Part shown: piece by piece, positions 35,712-44,747 of the stretch
Layout of the letters: every line of letters starts with the position of its first letter
Numbering within the stretch: position 1 is the stretch's first letter
The notes under the pieces: model-generated
What the model saw: only the letters and a program-made list of their open reading frames with translations
The model's database searches: none
What the model was told of the DNA's origin: nothing
NCBI GenBank assembly: GCA_021794015.1
Contig: JAJYRQ010000009.1
Span: 34,693-98,692 of the forward strand
Length of the DNA: 64,000 nt
DNA from: Deltaproteobacteria bacterium
GTDB lineage: Bacteria > Desulfobacterota > Binatia > Binatales > Binataceae
Direction: 5' to 3'
Program-made: the position numbers and the translations under genes

Positions 35712-37442
35712 TCAATAATCGAGCGTGAAACGCGCCGCCGCTAGCGCGTAAAGCCGGCGCCACACCAGACGGTTCAGCACGATCACCGTCACAACCATAG
35801 TTAGCAGGCTCAGCACGAAAAGCAGGCTGTCATTGCTCCGATAAGTCGCCTCGTCCAAAAGCGAGCCCAGCCCGGCAATCTCATAGGTCTTCCCATGGTA
35901 AACAAAATACTCCGAAAGAATAAGCGCATTCCAACCGCCGCCCCAGGCCGTCATGCTGCCGGTCACCAGCGACGGGACCAAGGACGGCAGCACAACCTGG
36001 CGCCAGCTCCGCCAGCGGCTAAGCCCGAAGGCGCGCGCCGCCTCTTTGAGGTCGTCGGGAAGCTGACTGACCCCGGCCAGCAGGTTGAACAGCACGTACC
36101 ATTGCATCCCGGTCAGGATGAGCAGCACCGCCGCAAGGTTCATTCCCCCGGTCAGCCGGATCACGAGGAGCACGATCAGAGGGAAAAGGGCGGTAGCCGG
36201 AATCGCGCCCACGACCTGCGCCGCCGCCGCCAGCCGCCGGGCCAGCGGCGTGCTTTGACTCGCCCACAAGGCGCACGGTACGGTCCAGGCGAGCGTCAAA
36301 AGGTAGGCTGCAACGATCCGTCCCAGCGAGGCCAGGGTGGCCAGCGGAATCATCCCGGCCTCGGCCGGCCATGGGCCAAGCAATATCCGCCCCAAGGCGA
36401 CCATTCCTTTGACCGTTACGCCAAGGGCCAAGGCCGCCAGCAAAAAACCAGCCAGGGTCCGCGCCGCGCGCCAGGCAAGCGCCAGCGCCTTGAGCGTGCC
36501 GCGGCCCGGCCGCGGTAGGGCGCCGAGCGCCTTGCGCGCTGAACGCCCCATCGGGCGTAGCACCGCCCCTGCAGCGCGGTAAATCACCGCGCCCGCCCCG
36601 CCCACCAAGGTCAACGGCGCCGACGGCCGCGCGCCAGCCTCGTCCAGCGCGGTGAATTCGAACCGGAACTTCTCGGCCCACAGCGCCAGCGGTTGCCAGA
36701 CCAGCCAGTGCAGCAGCACGACGACCGCCACCAGCGCCAACAGCCCGGCCACCATATCCGTCGGACGCCCCTTGTCGACCGCCTCCATCAGGTAACTGCC
36801 CAGTCCCGGCAACCGATACTGCGCCGGACCGACACTGATGATTTCGCAGGCGATCAGAAAGTACCAGCCGGAAACCCAGGAAAGGATCGAATTGTAAACC
36901 AGCTTCGGAATACAGGCCGGAATCACCAGCCGGCGTAGCTTTAGCAGCCCGGCGACCCCGAAGGTTTCAGCCGATTGCTGCAGGTCGGTCGGGATAGTCT
37001 TGACGGCCTCGAAGACGCCCAGGGCCAGGTTCCAAGCTTGGCTGGTGAAGATGAGGAAGATCGCTGCCAGTTCGACCCCGGGCCTCTTGCCGTTGGTCAG
37101 CGACACAAAAAAATAGACCGCAGCCGGGAAAAAACCGACCACCGGCACCGACTGCGCAACGTCGATGGCCGGAAGCAGGACCCGCTCCCACGCCCGGCTG
37201 CGGGCCGCCGCCAACCCGTAGGCCAGGCCGAAGAGCAGGGCGAGAAGGTATGCCGCCAGCATCCGGTAGAACGACAACAGGGCGTAATGCGGCAACAACT
37301 GCACCTGCACGCTAAGGCGCGGCCGCGCCCAGATGAGCGCGTGAGCGCGAAACTCCAGCAGCAGCGCCGTCAGAGCGACCAGCACCACCACTGAAAGCGG
37401 AACGCCAAGCGCCCGGCGCTCTGTCTGCTCAGTGCCCTTCAT
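35712..37442 (-). CDS. ABC transporter permease with two fused SsuC/TauC-like domains
   Basis: A 576-residue inner-membrane protein made of two binding-protein-dependent permease units. Each has the EAA-type loop: first AETFGVAGLLKLRRLVIPAC (about 170-190), second ARAFGLSRWRSWRQVVLPSL (about 475-495), each followed by WxxGWYFLIACEI or GGWNALILSEYF. A linker of about 100 residues joins them. Most family members work as homodimers of one unit, so this fusion would supply both halves of the channel. The start is taken at ATG 37442; the longer frame upstream is Arg-rich and not membrane-like. The ATPase gene begins 37 bases downstream. Confidence 0.9.
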   Translation of the reverse strand: MKGTEQTERRALGVPLSVVVLVALTALLLEFRAHALIWARPRLSVQVQLLPHYALLSFYRMLAAYLLALLFGLAYGLAAARSRAWERVLLPAIDVAQSVPVVGFFPAAVYFFVSLTNGKRPGVELAAIFLIFTSQAWNLALGVFEAVKTIPTDLQQSAETFGVAGLLKLRRLVIPACIPKLVYNSILSWVSGWYFLIACEIISVGPAQYRLPGLGSYLMEAVDKGRPTDMVAGLLALVAVVVLLHWLVWQPLALWAEKFRFEFTALDEAGARPSAPLTLVGGAGAVIYRAAGAVLRPMGRSARKALGALPRPGRGTLKALALAWRAARTLAGFLLAALALGVTVKGMVALGRILLGPWPAEAGMIPLATLASLGRIVAAYLLTLAWTVPCALWASQSTPLARRLAAAAQVVGAIPATALFPLIVLLVIRLTGGMNLAAVLLILTGMQWYVLFNLLAGVSQLPDDLKEAARAFGLSRWRSWRQVVLPSLVPSLVTGSMTAWGGGWNALILSEYFVYHGKTYEIAGLGSLLDEATYRSNDSLLFVLSLLTMVVTVIVLNRLVWRRLYALAAARFTLDY

Positions 37443-37595
37443 TGCCGTCGAACTTCCGAGGATAACGCACTCGCGCCGGACCCGAAACCGCAGCACGGTC
37501 GCAGGCCACACGGGCGGCGCGCCGGCGCCGGCTCGTGCGGCCCGCGCAGCCCGACGGTTGACAAGCCGCCCCACGGCGGATACGGGTTGCTCGAA

Positions 37596-39344
37596 ATGAA
37601 GCGATCCGAGGCCAGCAAGGACGGCGAGGGGTGGCGCCTGGGCCCCGAAGGCGAGCACCCGATCGATACCACCCAAGCGGCGCCTTCGGACACTGCGCCT
37701 GGGCCGCCTTCCGGCGCAGCCGGCCTGCGGCTGGAGGCCACGGTGCTGGTGCTGACCGGCGAGCGCGTGGGATGGGTTTGCGTGGCGCTGGTAAGCGTTG
37801 CGACCCGGCTGGCTGTTCTTTCGGCGCGTCCGTTGGACTCGGTCGAGGCGGGTCACGCGCTTTTGCAGCTTATGTTTGCGCGCCACGGTGCGGCTGCCGC
37901 GGCCGAAGTGCGCGGTTATTCCTTGTGGTTCGACCTTGTTGAGGGCGGTTTGCTGCGTCTGCTGGGGGCCGGCGACGGGGTGGCGCGGCTTTTACCGGCG
38001 CTCTCCGGGCTTTTGCTAGTCGGTTTGTTTTTTGCGCTGCGCGGGCGGCTGGGGCGGGCCGGCGCGCTGGTTGGCGGCTGGCTGGTCGCGCTTTCGCCGA
38101 CGTTAGCTTGGCTTTCGCGCAGCGATTTGCCGGCGATTCCGGGCTTGGCGCTGGCGCTCGCCGCGCTGATCTTCTACTTGACCCTGCAGCGCCGACCCGC
38201 AGTCGGCCCCGCCTTGGGATTTGGCCTGGCTGCCGGCCTGGGTTGTTCGGCGGACGCCTCGATGGTGGTTGTGGCGACAAGCCTTGCGCTGGCGTTGGCT
38301 GCGGTTGCGCTCTGGCGGCTTGTGGCCGGGCCGCAGCGCCGCCTAAGCGCGCGGCTGTGGTTTCGCCGGCGGGCGCCCGCGATGCTGCTGGGGGCGGTCG
38401 TTGCGGCGGTCCTCTGGTGGACAGCCGAGTCCGGCTTTGGCGCCCGGGCGGTGCTCGATTCGCTGCAGCCGTACCTGGAGCTGCCGCACCGGGCTGTCTT
38501 GAGTCCCGACTTTGCCGGCGGCCTCAGCTTTTATCTGCCGCTGCTTCTCGGCTACGAATTCATGACGGTGGTCATGGCGCTGGTCGGAGCGGCAGCGCTG
38601 TTGGCGGGTGGCGGGACGGGTCTTTTCGGACCCTGGTGCGTGGCGTGGGCGGCTGCGATGCTTGGCTTGGGCACGGGCGTTGCGCGGCACTCCCCGCAGT
38701 TGGCAGGCGCGATGGTAGTTTCGATGGCCTTGCTGGCAGGTGTCGGCGCGCAGCGGCTCTACGAGCTTCGCGCTTGGCGTTTGCTGCGCTACCTGTTGCT
38801 CGCCCTCGGCTTGCTTACGCTCTACGTTCAGACAATGACCGGGTGGCTCTACGCCACGCCGGACGGCGCCGGGGGACAGACGCAGCGCCACGGGGTCCTT
38901 TTCTGGCGTCAACCTGCGACCACCCGGCAGACCAGAGAGCAGTGCGCGCTGGCGAGCCGCAGCGCCGCGCAGGCTCCCGGCACGGTGTTTTTTGCGGACG
39001 ATTCCCCCACGCTGCGCTGGTATCTGCGCAAGCTTAGGCCCGCCGCCACAGCCGAGCAGGCCAGCGTTATCGTCAGCGCTGAGAACGAGCCGAGCGGGCG
39101 TGTCGAAGCGGTCGGTTCCCACCGATTCGTGTTCGAACAACGCTGGGAGGCCCCGCTTGCCGGATTGACTTGGCGTGCCGCGCTGCGGTTTTTCTTGCAG
39201 GCGCGGGCCTGGGGCTTGTTTCATTCGCGGTACGCCACCATCCTGGTGCGCCCGCCGGCTGTGGCGCCGACCCTCATCGTGCCCCCCTCGTCGCGCCAGC
39301 CTGCCCCCGCATCGAAGGCCCCGGCCGCTCCAGGGCAGCCTTGA
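37596..39344 (+). CDS. Multi-pass membrane protein, GT39/Agl23-like glycosyltransferase candidate
   Basis: 582 residues with about ten membrane segments and a soluble C-terminal region. The first luminal loop carries RPLDSVEAGHALLQLMFARH, like the acidic first loop of GT-C glycosyltransferases (usually DExxH or DE), though the usual DE pair is here DSVEAGH. GYSLWFDLVEGGLLRLLGAG, LPALSGLLLVGLFFALRGR and LAWLSRSDLPAIP are reminiscent of the Agl23/TIGR03663-like membrane proteins. Starts at ATG 37596. The Pro/Ala tail and an N-terminal cytoplasmic region of about 50 residues are unconserved. Function in cell-surface glycan transfer is plausible but unproven. Confidence 0.6.
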   Translation: MKRSEASKDGEGWRLGPEGEHPIDTTQAAPSDTAPGPPSGAAGLRLEATVLVLTGERVGWVCVALVSVATRLAVLSARPLDSVEAGHALLQLMFARHGAAAAAEVRGYSLWFDLVEGGLLRLLGAGDGVARLLPALSGLLLVGLFFALRGRLGRAGALVGGWLVALSPTLAWLSRSDLPAIPGLALALAALIFYLTLQRRPAVGPALGFGLAAGLGCSADASMVVVATSLALALAAVALWRLVAGPQRRLSARLWFRRRAPAMLLGAVVAAVLWWTAESGFGARAVLDSLQPYLELPHRAVLSPDFAGGLSFYLPLLLGYEFMTVVMALVGAAALLAGGGTGLFGPWCVAWAAAMLGLGTGVARHSPQLAGAMVVSMALLAGVGAQRLYELRAWRLLRYLLLALGLLTLYVQTMTGWLYATPDGAGGQTQRHGVLFWRQPATTRQTREQCALASRSAAQAPGTVFFADDSPTLRWYLRKLRPAATAEQASVIVSAENEPSGRVEAVGSHRFVFEQRWEAPLAGLTWRAALRFFLQARAWGLFHSRYATILVRPPAVAPTLIVPPSSRQPAPASKAPAAPGQP

Positions 39345-39462
39345 CGCGATGGACCGTTGCAGGCGGCTCAAGCTATTTGCGCGGCGGGCGCGTAAAATGG
39401 CCGCGGTGCCGGGCGGTACGGCCGCTTTCTGCACGATGGTGACCTAGGCGCGGAGGAACAAG

Positions 39463-40284
39463 ATGCAGGACGTCGTCGAGCTTTTTAAACACTGGCAACT
39501 CCATCCGGCGGTCGACCATTTCACCGTTGCCCTGCTCGTGGTGGCTCTGCTCTTCGACCTGGCGGCGAGCCTGTTGAGCGCGCGCCAATGGATCCGCTAC
39601 GCCGCGCTGATGCTCTGGCTATTGGGGACGGCTGCCGCGTGGGGCTCCGAACTGACCGGAAAGTGGGAGGCGCAGCGGGTTAAAGACCTGCTCAGCGCCG
39701 CGGTCAAGTCTCAGCTTCACACCCACGCTGAGCTGGGCGAGGCGTTGCCGTGGGTTTTTTCGGTGCTGGTTGTGTGGCGTCTTGGAGTTCAGGCTTTTGC
39801 CTGGATTGGCCGCTCGCGGCCGCTTTTCCTTCTGGCGGGCGTGGCGGCGGCGGCGGCGGTGATTTACCAGGGCTACCTCGGCGGCGAGCTGGTCTACGGC
39901 TACGGCGTGGGCACGGCGCTCTTGACCAAGGCAGCGCCGCAGCCCGCCGTTGGTGCAGCCGCCGGCGCGGCGGCATCGACCAGCGAAGAGAAACCGGCAC
40001 CGGGAGTACCTGCTTCCGCGCCGCCGGCTTCCGCCACGCGCCCCTCGGCTTTGCCGGCGGCCCCTGCGACGGTCGCCGGGAGCGTCGCACCGTCGCCTGC
40101 GCCGACCCCGCAGAGCGGCGTGAAGGCCGCGGTGAAACCGTCGCCGCAGCCTATGAAAGAAGCGCCTTTGCCAACGGCGGCCGGGCCGGCAGGCCAGCCG
40201 GGCGGAACGCCCAAGTCGGCCAGCTCGGCGAGCACGGCGATTGCCCCTCCTTCCGCCGCGGGAAACCCGAAAGCCGGGGAGTAG
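39463..40284 (+). CDS. DUF2231-family membrane protein with Pro/Ala-rich tail
   Basis: Four hydrophobic helices occupy residues 1-150, opening with HPAVDHFTVALLVVALLFDL, the pattern of DUF2231 membrane proteins (HPxxVHFPIALL). Helices two to four contain HTHAELGEALPWVFSVLVVW and VIYQGYLGGELVYGYGVG; the histidines at helix starts resemble haem- or metal-binding positions in this family. Residues 160-273 are a low-complexity Pro/Ala/Ser/Lys tail (KAAVKPSPQPMKEAPLP), probably an extended or cell-wall-spanning segment. Function unknown. Confidence 0.75.
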   Translation: MQDVVELFKHWQLHPAVDHFTVALLVVALLFDLAASLLSARQWIRYAALMLWLLGTAAAWGSELTGKWEAQRVKDLLSAAVKSQLHTHAELGEALPWVFSVLVVWRLGVQAFAWIGRSRPLFLLAGVAAAAAVIYQGYLGGELVYGYGVGTALLTKAAPQPAVGAAAGAAASTSEEKPAPGVPASAPPASATRPSALPAAPATVAGSVAPSPAPTPQSGVKAAVKPSPQPMKEAPLPTAAGPAGQPGGTPKSASSASTAIAPPSAAGNPKAGE

Positions 40285-40440
40285 CTTCAAGCCCGCCCCT
40301 TCCGACTCATGGCTGCTAGATTCTCGACCGGCCGGCATATGGTAAAACGCGGTTTGAAGAAGGCCGGAGCGATGGCGCGGTCGTGTGCCGTTGGCTGACC
40401 TCAGTATGGGGGTGAAGCGTTTCTCCCTAGTAATGCGATA

Positions 40441-40446
40441 TATAAT
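40441..40446 (+). promoter_or_regulatory. Possible -10 element (TATAAT) before the unknown two-gene module
   Basis: A perfect TATAAT within GCGATATATAATCTTAGG, about 63 bases before the start of the first gene of the module, in a locally AT-rich patch. No good -35 hexamer was seen at 16-18 bases, so this is a weak call. Confidence 0.35.
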
Positions 40447-40508
40447 CTTAGGTGGAGAGTAACCAGGGAGGGTCGTCCAGCCGCGGTCTTCGTTGACAAC
40501 CGCCGTGC

Positions 40509-40931
40509 TTGGTGCAGGCCGCGTCCACCAGTTATTTCTACGCCACCGAAACCGAACTAGCCGCAGAGATAAGCTTGGAGCTTCTCGAGTTCGAAGACGC
40601 TTCCTTCACCGCGCGCCTCGGCAAGCTGCGCGAGCTTGAGAAGCTTGAGGACAATTGGGACTCGTACGGCGGCAGAGCGCCGTCTCCGAAGGCCGTCGCA
40701 ATTGGCGAAGCGCTTGTGCGGGACGTGTATCAAAGGACGGGCGTGGTCGCCTACAATGTCGCCCCGCTGGCGGATGGCGGCGTACAGATAGAGTGGCGTA
40801 AGCAAGCCCGCGCGATTGAAGTGGAAATCGGCCCAGAGGGTGATCTGTCCTACCTCGATACAGGAGGGGACGAAGAGGAGAACCTCGCGTATGCGCAGGT
40901 GCTGGAACTAGCCTCACCGGTTGTCTGCTGA
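40509..40931 (+). CDS. Unknown protein, first gene of a two-gene module
   Basis: 140 residues. The middle reads LRELEKLEDNWDSYGGRAPS then PKAVAIGEALVRDV, a pattern (L-x-x-NWDSYGG-x-x-P-S-x-x-A-I) seen in a widespread family of small uncharacterised proteins, followed by VAPLADGGVQIEWRKQARAI and EVEIGPEGDLSYLDTGG, suggestive of a small beta-sheet domain. Acidic overall. The start shown is a TTG; no ATG exists near. The second gene overlaps the 3' end by 11 bases, so they are translated together. I cannot assign a function. Confidence 0.7.
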   Translation: MVQAASTSYFYATETELAAEISLELLEFEDASFTARLGKLRELEKLEDNWDSYGGRAPSPKAVAIGEALVRDVYQRTGVVAYNVAPLADGGVQIEWRKQARAIEVEIGPEGDLSYLDTGGDEEENLAYAQVLELASPVVC

Positions 40932-41298
40932 GCTCCGACCGCTCGAAATTAGCGGCGAGGACGTCCTGTGCAAGCGTCTGGCGCCCGGCCATCTGAACCC
41001 CGACGGCTCAGTGATCTCCAAGGCGTACAAGCGCAGCGGCCAGCCGGACGCAGAGATTTCCGTTGATCTCGGGCGGCTCACGACGCCTCAGGGGTCACTG
41101 GCGCGGGCAGGAAGGCCGGGCTTTCGACTTGGGGTGCTGAGGGTTGGGGATGTGAGGGGTCTGGGCCTGAGCGTCGAGTCTCAGCCTGAGGCAGACAACG
41201 CGGCGCACTGTGCCATCAAGGGTGCCGTCTCGCGGGCTATTTGCCGGCGGCTTGCCGAGCGTACGCGGATCTGCGAGTCAATCGGTCAGTCACGATAA
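40921..41298 (+). CDS. Unknown protein, second gene of a two-gene module
   Basis: 125 residues from a TTG start overlapping the previous gene. It contains LCKRLAPGHLNPDGSVISKA, YKRSGQPDAEISVDLGRLTT, a layout (RR/KR-x-x-P-x-H-x-x-x-DG-x-x-S-x-A-F/Y ... SVDL) that I have seen in small uncharacterised proteins paired with NWDSYGG proteins. The remainder includes GFRLGVLRVGDVRGLGLSVE and a conserved-looking HCAIKGAVSRAICRRLAERT with two Cys and one His. No catalytic assignment is possible. It may be an accessory or defence-associated pair, but this is only inference. Confidence 0.65.
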   Translation: MSAELRPLEISGEDVLCKRLAPGHLNPDGSVISKAYKRSGQPDAEISVDLGRLTTPQGSLARAGRPGFRLGVLRVGDVRGLGLSVESQPEADNAAHCAIKGAVSRAICRRLAERTRICESIGQSR

Positions 41299-41402
41299 AT
41301 CTGCTCCTGGTCTCGGTTAGCGGAAGCGGGGATGGCCCCCAGGCGCGCTTGAACGGCTGAAAGCCGGGCCGCTCGTGACGTGCTCTGCGAAAGGAGAGGG
41401 AT

Positions 41403-42314
41403 GTGGCGGACAGCCGGGATAGTGGCCGGAGTCGGATGGTTGGCCGGGTGGAGGCGATTTTCCGCTACCCGGTGAAATCGATGCTCGGCGAGAGTCTTGC
41501 CGAGGTTTCCGTGGCTTCCACCGGCTTGGTCGGCGACCGCGGCTTCGCCGTGCAAGACCCGGCCAGCGGGCGCGTGCTGAGCGCCAAGAAGTGGCCGCAG
41601 CTTTTCAACTTCAGGGCGACCTATCAGCCGGCATGGCAGGCCGGCTTAGCGCAAGCCTTGCGCATCACCTTGCCCGACGGTCGGACGGTGGGAGGTGCGG
41701 ACGCGCAAGCTGCCTCGCTCATTTCACGCTGGTTTGCACAGCCGCTTGCCTTGGTCCAGGCTCGGCCAGGTCTGCCGGCTGAAGCCGAGATCGATCCGCG
41801 TACGGTCTTTGGTGAAGTCGCGGTGGGCGAGATTCTTGCCGGCAAAACCAGCGACGACTTGCCTTTTTCGCTCCGTCTTGCGGGCGGGAGCTTTTGTGAC
41901 GCGGCCGCGCTGCATCTGGTTACCGGTGCCACGCTGGAACGCCTCGGGCAGCTTGCCGGGGGGCGTTCCCACTTTGATCCTCGTCGCTTTAGGCCGAACA
42001 TCCTGATCGCGGCCAACGACGGAGACGATTCGGCTTTTCAAGCAACCGCTCAGCCCTCTCAAGACCGCCCCCAGTTTGTCGAAGACGGCTGGGTCGGCGG
42101 CAAGCTCCGCCTGGGCGACAGCGTGGTGCTCCACGGCCTGCATCCGACGCTCAGGTGCGTGATGACGACGCATGCCCAAGAAAACCTGGGCCGCGACCCT
42201 GAGGTGCTCAGAGCGGCGGCCCGCTTGCATGGCGCCATGGTCGGCTTGTGGGCCTGGGTGGCCGAAACGGGAACAGTGCGAGTCGGCGATGCCGTCTGGT
42301 GGTTGGCCGAGTGA
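41403..42314 (+). CDS. MOSC domain protein with N-terminal beta-barrel
   Basis: Molybdenum-cofactor sulfurase C-terminal-type protein. N-terminal MOSC_N barrel: RVEAIFRYPVKSMLGESLAE, GLVGDRGFAVQDPASGRVLS and KKWPQLFNFRATY. The MOSC core shows HLVTGATLERLGQLAGG, FDPRRFRPNILIAAND and HPTLRCVMTTHAQENLGRDP. The conserved Cys in LRCVMTT is the usual ligand or sulfur-handling residue. 303 residues from GTG 41403 with AGGAGAG just upstream. Related YcbX/MARC proteins reduce N-hydroxylated compounds using the Mo cofactor; no Mo-cofactor genes are nearby. Confidence 0.9.
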   Translation: MADSRDSGRSRMVGRVEAIFRYPVKSMLGESLAEVSVASTGLVGDRGFAVQDPASGRVLSAKKWPQLFNFRATYQPAWQAGLAQALRITLPDGRTVGGADAQAASLISRWFAQPLALVQARPGLPAEAEIDPRTVFGEVAVGEILAGKTSDDLPFSLRLAGGSFCDAAALHLVTGATLERLGQLAGGRSHFDPRRFRPNILIAANDGDDSAFQATAQPSQDRPQFVEDGWVGGKLRLGDSVVLHGLHPTLRCVMTTHAQENLGRDPEVLRAAARLHGAMVGLWAWVAETGTVRVGDAVWWLAE

Positions 42315-42377
42315 CGGCCCCGGCGGCCGTTGCTGCCGGCGCCCTTTTGCGGTCGTCGTCGAGTTGCTCCGGCCGAG

Positions 42378-43181
42378 CTAGCCGGCGTCCGGCGCCTGCT
42401 CGACCGGCACCGGAGCCGGCTGTGAGCGAGCCAGGTAGGCCACGCCAACGCTGGCCCCGTAAAGCAGAAGCAGCGGAATCGCCAGCAGGAACTGCGACAG
42501 CATGTCGGGCGGGGTGAGTGCCGCGGCCAGCACGAAAATTGCCAGCACCGCGTAGCGAAAATGCCGGAGCATCATCCGGTAATCGATCAGCCCCAGCCGT
42601 ACCAGAAAGTAAGTGAAAATCGGCAACTCAAAGGTGACGCCAAAGCCGAGCAGAAGCTTGGCCGAAAACCGCAGATAGCGCGTGATCCGGATCGTCGGAC
42701 GAACCCCGATGCTCGCGTACTGGCTCAAAAAAAAGGAATATCCCAGCTTGAAAACCACCGCCCAGCAAAAGTAGGCGCCCAAAAGAAAAAACAGCGTCGC
42801 CGTCGCGACAAACGGCACCGCCAGCCGCCGTTCCGCAGTGTAGAGTCCCGGCGCCACAAAACGCCATATCTGGTAGAAAACGACCGGGCTGGCCAGGAAA
42901 AGCCCCGCGATTAGCGCCACCTTTAGCTTGGTAAAGAACGCCTCTTCGATCCCGGTACCGATGAGCAGGACCCGGCCTTGGGAGACCTCGCGCAGCGGTA
43001 GGGTCAGCAGCCCGAAGAGCAAATCGGCTTTCACGTAGGCCGCGGCGCAGCCAAGACCGATAGCGATGGCGGCGCGGATCAGCCGCGAGCGCAGCTCCCT
43101 TAGATGGTCGAGCAGGGGCATACGGCTCTCTTCCTGCTGACTGTCGGGCACGAAAGTCTGCTCCTCTTGCCTGGGGCTCAA
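42378..43181 (-). CDS. tatC: Sec-independent protein translocase TatC
   Basis: Core receptor of the twin-arginine translocon. Six membrane helices; N-terminal signature MPLLDHLRELRSRLIRAAIA, the periplasmic loop VFYQIWRFVAPGLYTAERRL with the essential Phe-Val-Ala-Pro-Gly-Leu segment, and LGFGVTFELPIFTYFLVRLG with the membrane-buried Glu. 267 residues. The first 20 residues precede the family start, so an ATG at residue 21 may be used instead. Directly downstream of a TatB-like gene; TatA is encoded 2.1 kb away at 45579-45794. Confidence 0.95.
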   Translation of the reverse strand: MSPRQEEQTFVPDSQQEESRMPLLDHLRELRSRLIRAAIAIGLGCAAAYVKADLLFGLLTLPLREVSQGRVLLIGTGIEEAFFTKLKVALIAGLFLASPVVFYQIWRFVAPGLYTAERRLAVPFVATATLFFLLGAYFCWAVVFKLGYSFFLSQYASIGVRPTIRITRYLRFSAKLLLGFGVTFELPIFTYFLVRLGLIDYRMMLRHFRYAVLAIFVLAAALTPPDMLSQFLLAIPLLLLYGASVGVAYLARSQPAPVPVEQAPDAG

Positions 43182-43226
43182 GGCGGCTGCGGGTCGTTCA
43201 GGCGCGGCCGCCGGCCGGCGCGCCCT

Positions 43227-43472
43227 TCATGGTTCGGCCTGTTTGTCGGTCGGCTCCTCGGGGTGGCTCGGCTCGCGCTGGTCTTCGAGTTGGTCGAGGG
43301 CGTGGGCCCGGGTCTCTTCAAGCGCCAGGGAAAACTCGCGCATCACGCTGTTGCTCGCCAGGCGCAGGTCGCGCATTATCTTGCCCAGCGCCGCAATAAC
43401 TTCCGGAAGGCGCTCGGGTGGGATTACGATCAGTGCGACGGCGGCGATCAGCAGTATTTCCATTATGCCCAT
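43227..43472 (-). CDS. TatA/TatB-family translocase subunit (TatB-like)
   Basis: 81 residues from ATG 43472. A single N-terminal membrane helix (MEILLIAAVALIVIPPERLP) ends in the Pro-containing hinge, followed by the amphipathic helix EVIAALGKIMRDLRLASNSV and an acidic C-terminal tail (HPEEPTDKQAEP). The Glu near the membrane start and the proline hinge fit TatB; the gene sits immediately upstream of tatC, as tatB usually does. The longer upstream frame is not membrane-like. Confidence 0.85.
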   Translation of the reverse strand: MGIMEILLIAAVALIVIPPERLPEVIAALGKIMRDLRLASNSVMREFSLALEETRAHALDQLEDQREPSHPEEPTDKQAEP

Positions 43473-43585
43473 TTGACGCCTCTCGGCCCGCAGGGTCGAT
43501 AATAACACCGTCGCCGCCGGCTCTTCGATAGGCAAGCCGCCGGCCGCCTTCCAATGGCGGCGGCGCAGGGCGAGAGGAAGCTGCC

Positions 43586-44620
43586 ATGGCCAGGACCGCG
43601 GTTGTCACCGACCGACGCTACCTGAGGCATTTTGCCGGCCGGGGGCACCCCGAGCGCCCGGAGCGGTTGAGCGCGATGATCGATATGGCCGAAGCCATGG
43701 CCGGGAGCGAGGTCGCGTTGATTGCGCCGCGCGCGGCCGAGCGCGACGAGATTGCCCTTTGCCACGACCCGGCTTTCATCGAGGAGGTGGAACGCACCCG
43801 CCAGTTCGATCGTTTTGCCTTCGATGCCGATACGTACACCTCGCGCGACTCCTTCGATGCTGCGGTGCTGGCTGCCGGCGGGGTGCTGACCGCGATCGAG
43901 GCGGTGCTGGCGGGCGAGGTCGAGAACGCTTTCGCGCTGGTCCGTCCGCCGGGCCATCACGCTCTTGCGGCGCGCGCGATGGGCTTTTGCCTGTTCAACA
44001 ATGTGGCGATTGGCGCGGCCTGGCTGGCGCGCAGGCGGGGATTGTCGCGCGTGGCGATTGTTGACTGGGACGTCCATCACGGCAACGGCACGCAGGAGAT
44101 TTTTTACGACTCCTCGCAGGTCCTCTACCTCTCAGCGCATCAGTTTCCGTACTATCCGGGCACCGGCTCGCTGTACGAGGTCGGGGTCGGCGCGGGGACG
44201 GGCTTCACGGTGAACCTGGCGATGCCGGCCGGTTTCGGCGACGCCGAGTATTTGCACGGATTTGATGCGGTTTTCATGCCTGTGCTGCGTTCTTTCAAGC
44301 CTGAGTTCATCCTGGTGTCAGCCGGATTTGACTGCCATTTCCGCGACCCGCTGGGAGCCATGGAGGTCAGCGAGCAGGGGTTCGCCGGCATGGCAAGACG
44401 GCTGCGCGAGCTGGCGGCCGAGAGCTGCGGCGGCCGGCTGGTGTTGGTCCTGGAGGGCGGTTATGACCTGCAGGCGCTGGTCGCCTCCGGCCGGGCGGTG
44501 CTCGACGAACTGCGCGGCGAGGTCGGCGAAAGCCCGTCCCACCCTGTGCAAAGCAAGCTCATGGCCCCGCTGGTCGAGCAGGCATGGCGGGTGATGCGCA
44601 ATTTCTGGAGCTTGGGATGA
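43586..44620 (+). CDS. Histone deacetylase-family zinc hydrolase
   Basis: Arginase/deacetylase fold. Signatures: GRGHPERPERLSAMIDMAEA, the tandem catalytic histidines in VRPPGHHALAARAMGFCLFN, zinc ligands Asp and His in VAIVDWDVHHGNGTQEIFY, and the third zinc Asp in SAGFDCHFRDPLG, with a GGYDLQAL tail. 344 residues, complete. Bacterial members are acetoin utilisation AcuC-like or acetylpolyamine amidohydrolases; the true substrate is unknown. Divergent from tatB, 113 bases away. Confidence 0.92.
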   Translation: MARTAVVTDRRYLRHFAGRGHPERPERLSAMIDMAEAMAGSEVALIAPRAAERDEIALCHDPAFIEEVERTRQFDRFAFDADTYTSRDSFDAAVLAAGGVLTAIEAVLAGEVENAFALVRPPGHHALAARAMGFCLFNNVAIGAAWLARRRGLSRVAIVDWDVHHGNGTQEIFYDSSQVLYLSAHQFPYYPGTGSLYEVGVGAGTGFTVNLAMPAGFGDAEYLHGFDAVFMPVLRSFKPEFILVSAGFDCHFRDPLGAMEVSEQGFAGMARRLRELAAESCGGRLVLVLEGGYDLQALVASGRAVLDELRGEVGESPSHPVQSKLMAPLVEQAWRVMRNFWSLG

Positions 44621-44747
44621 CGCTGTCCCTTTCGCGCCTGCGGGCCTTGGCCTGCGGCCGGGCCGGCAGGCTCCGGTTGCCGTTTCTCCGGGCAGCGCGG
44701 CCAAAGGCCGCCGTCGTTGGGGCGCCGCAGCCGCGGCGCCGGGGCGG

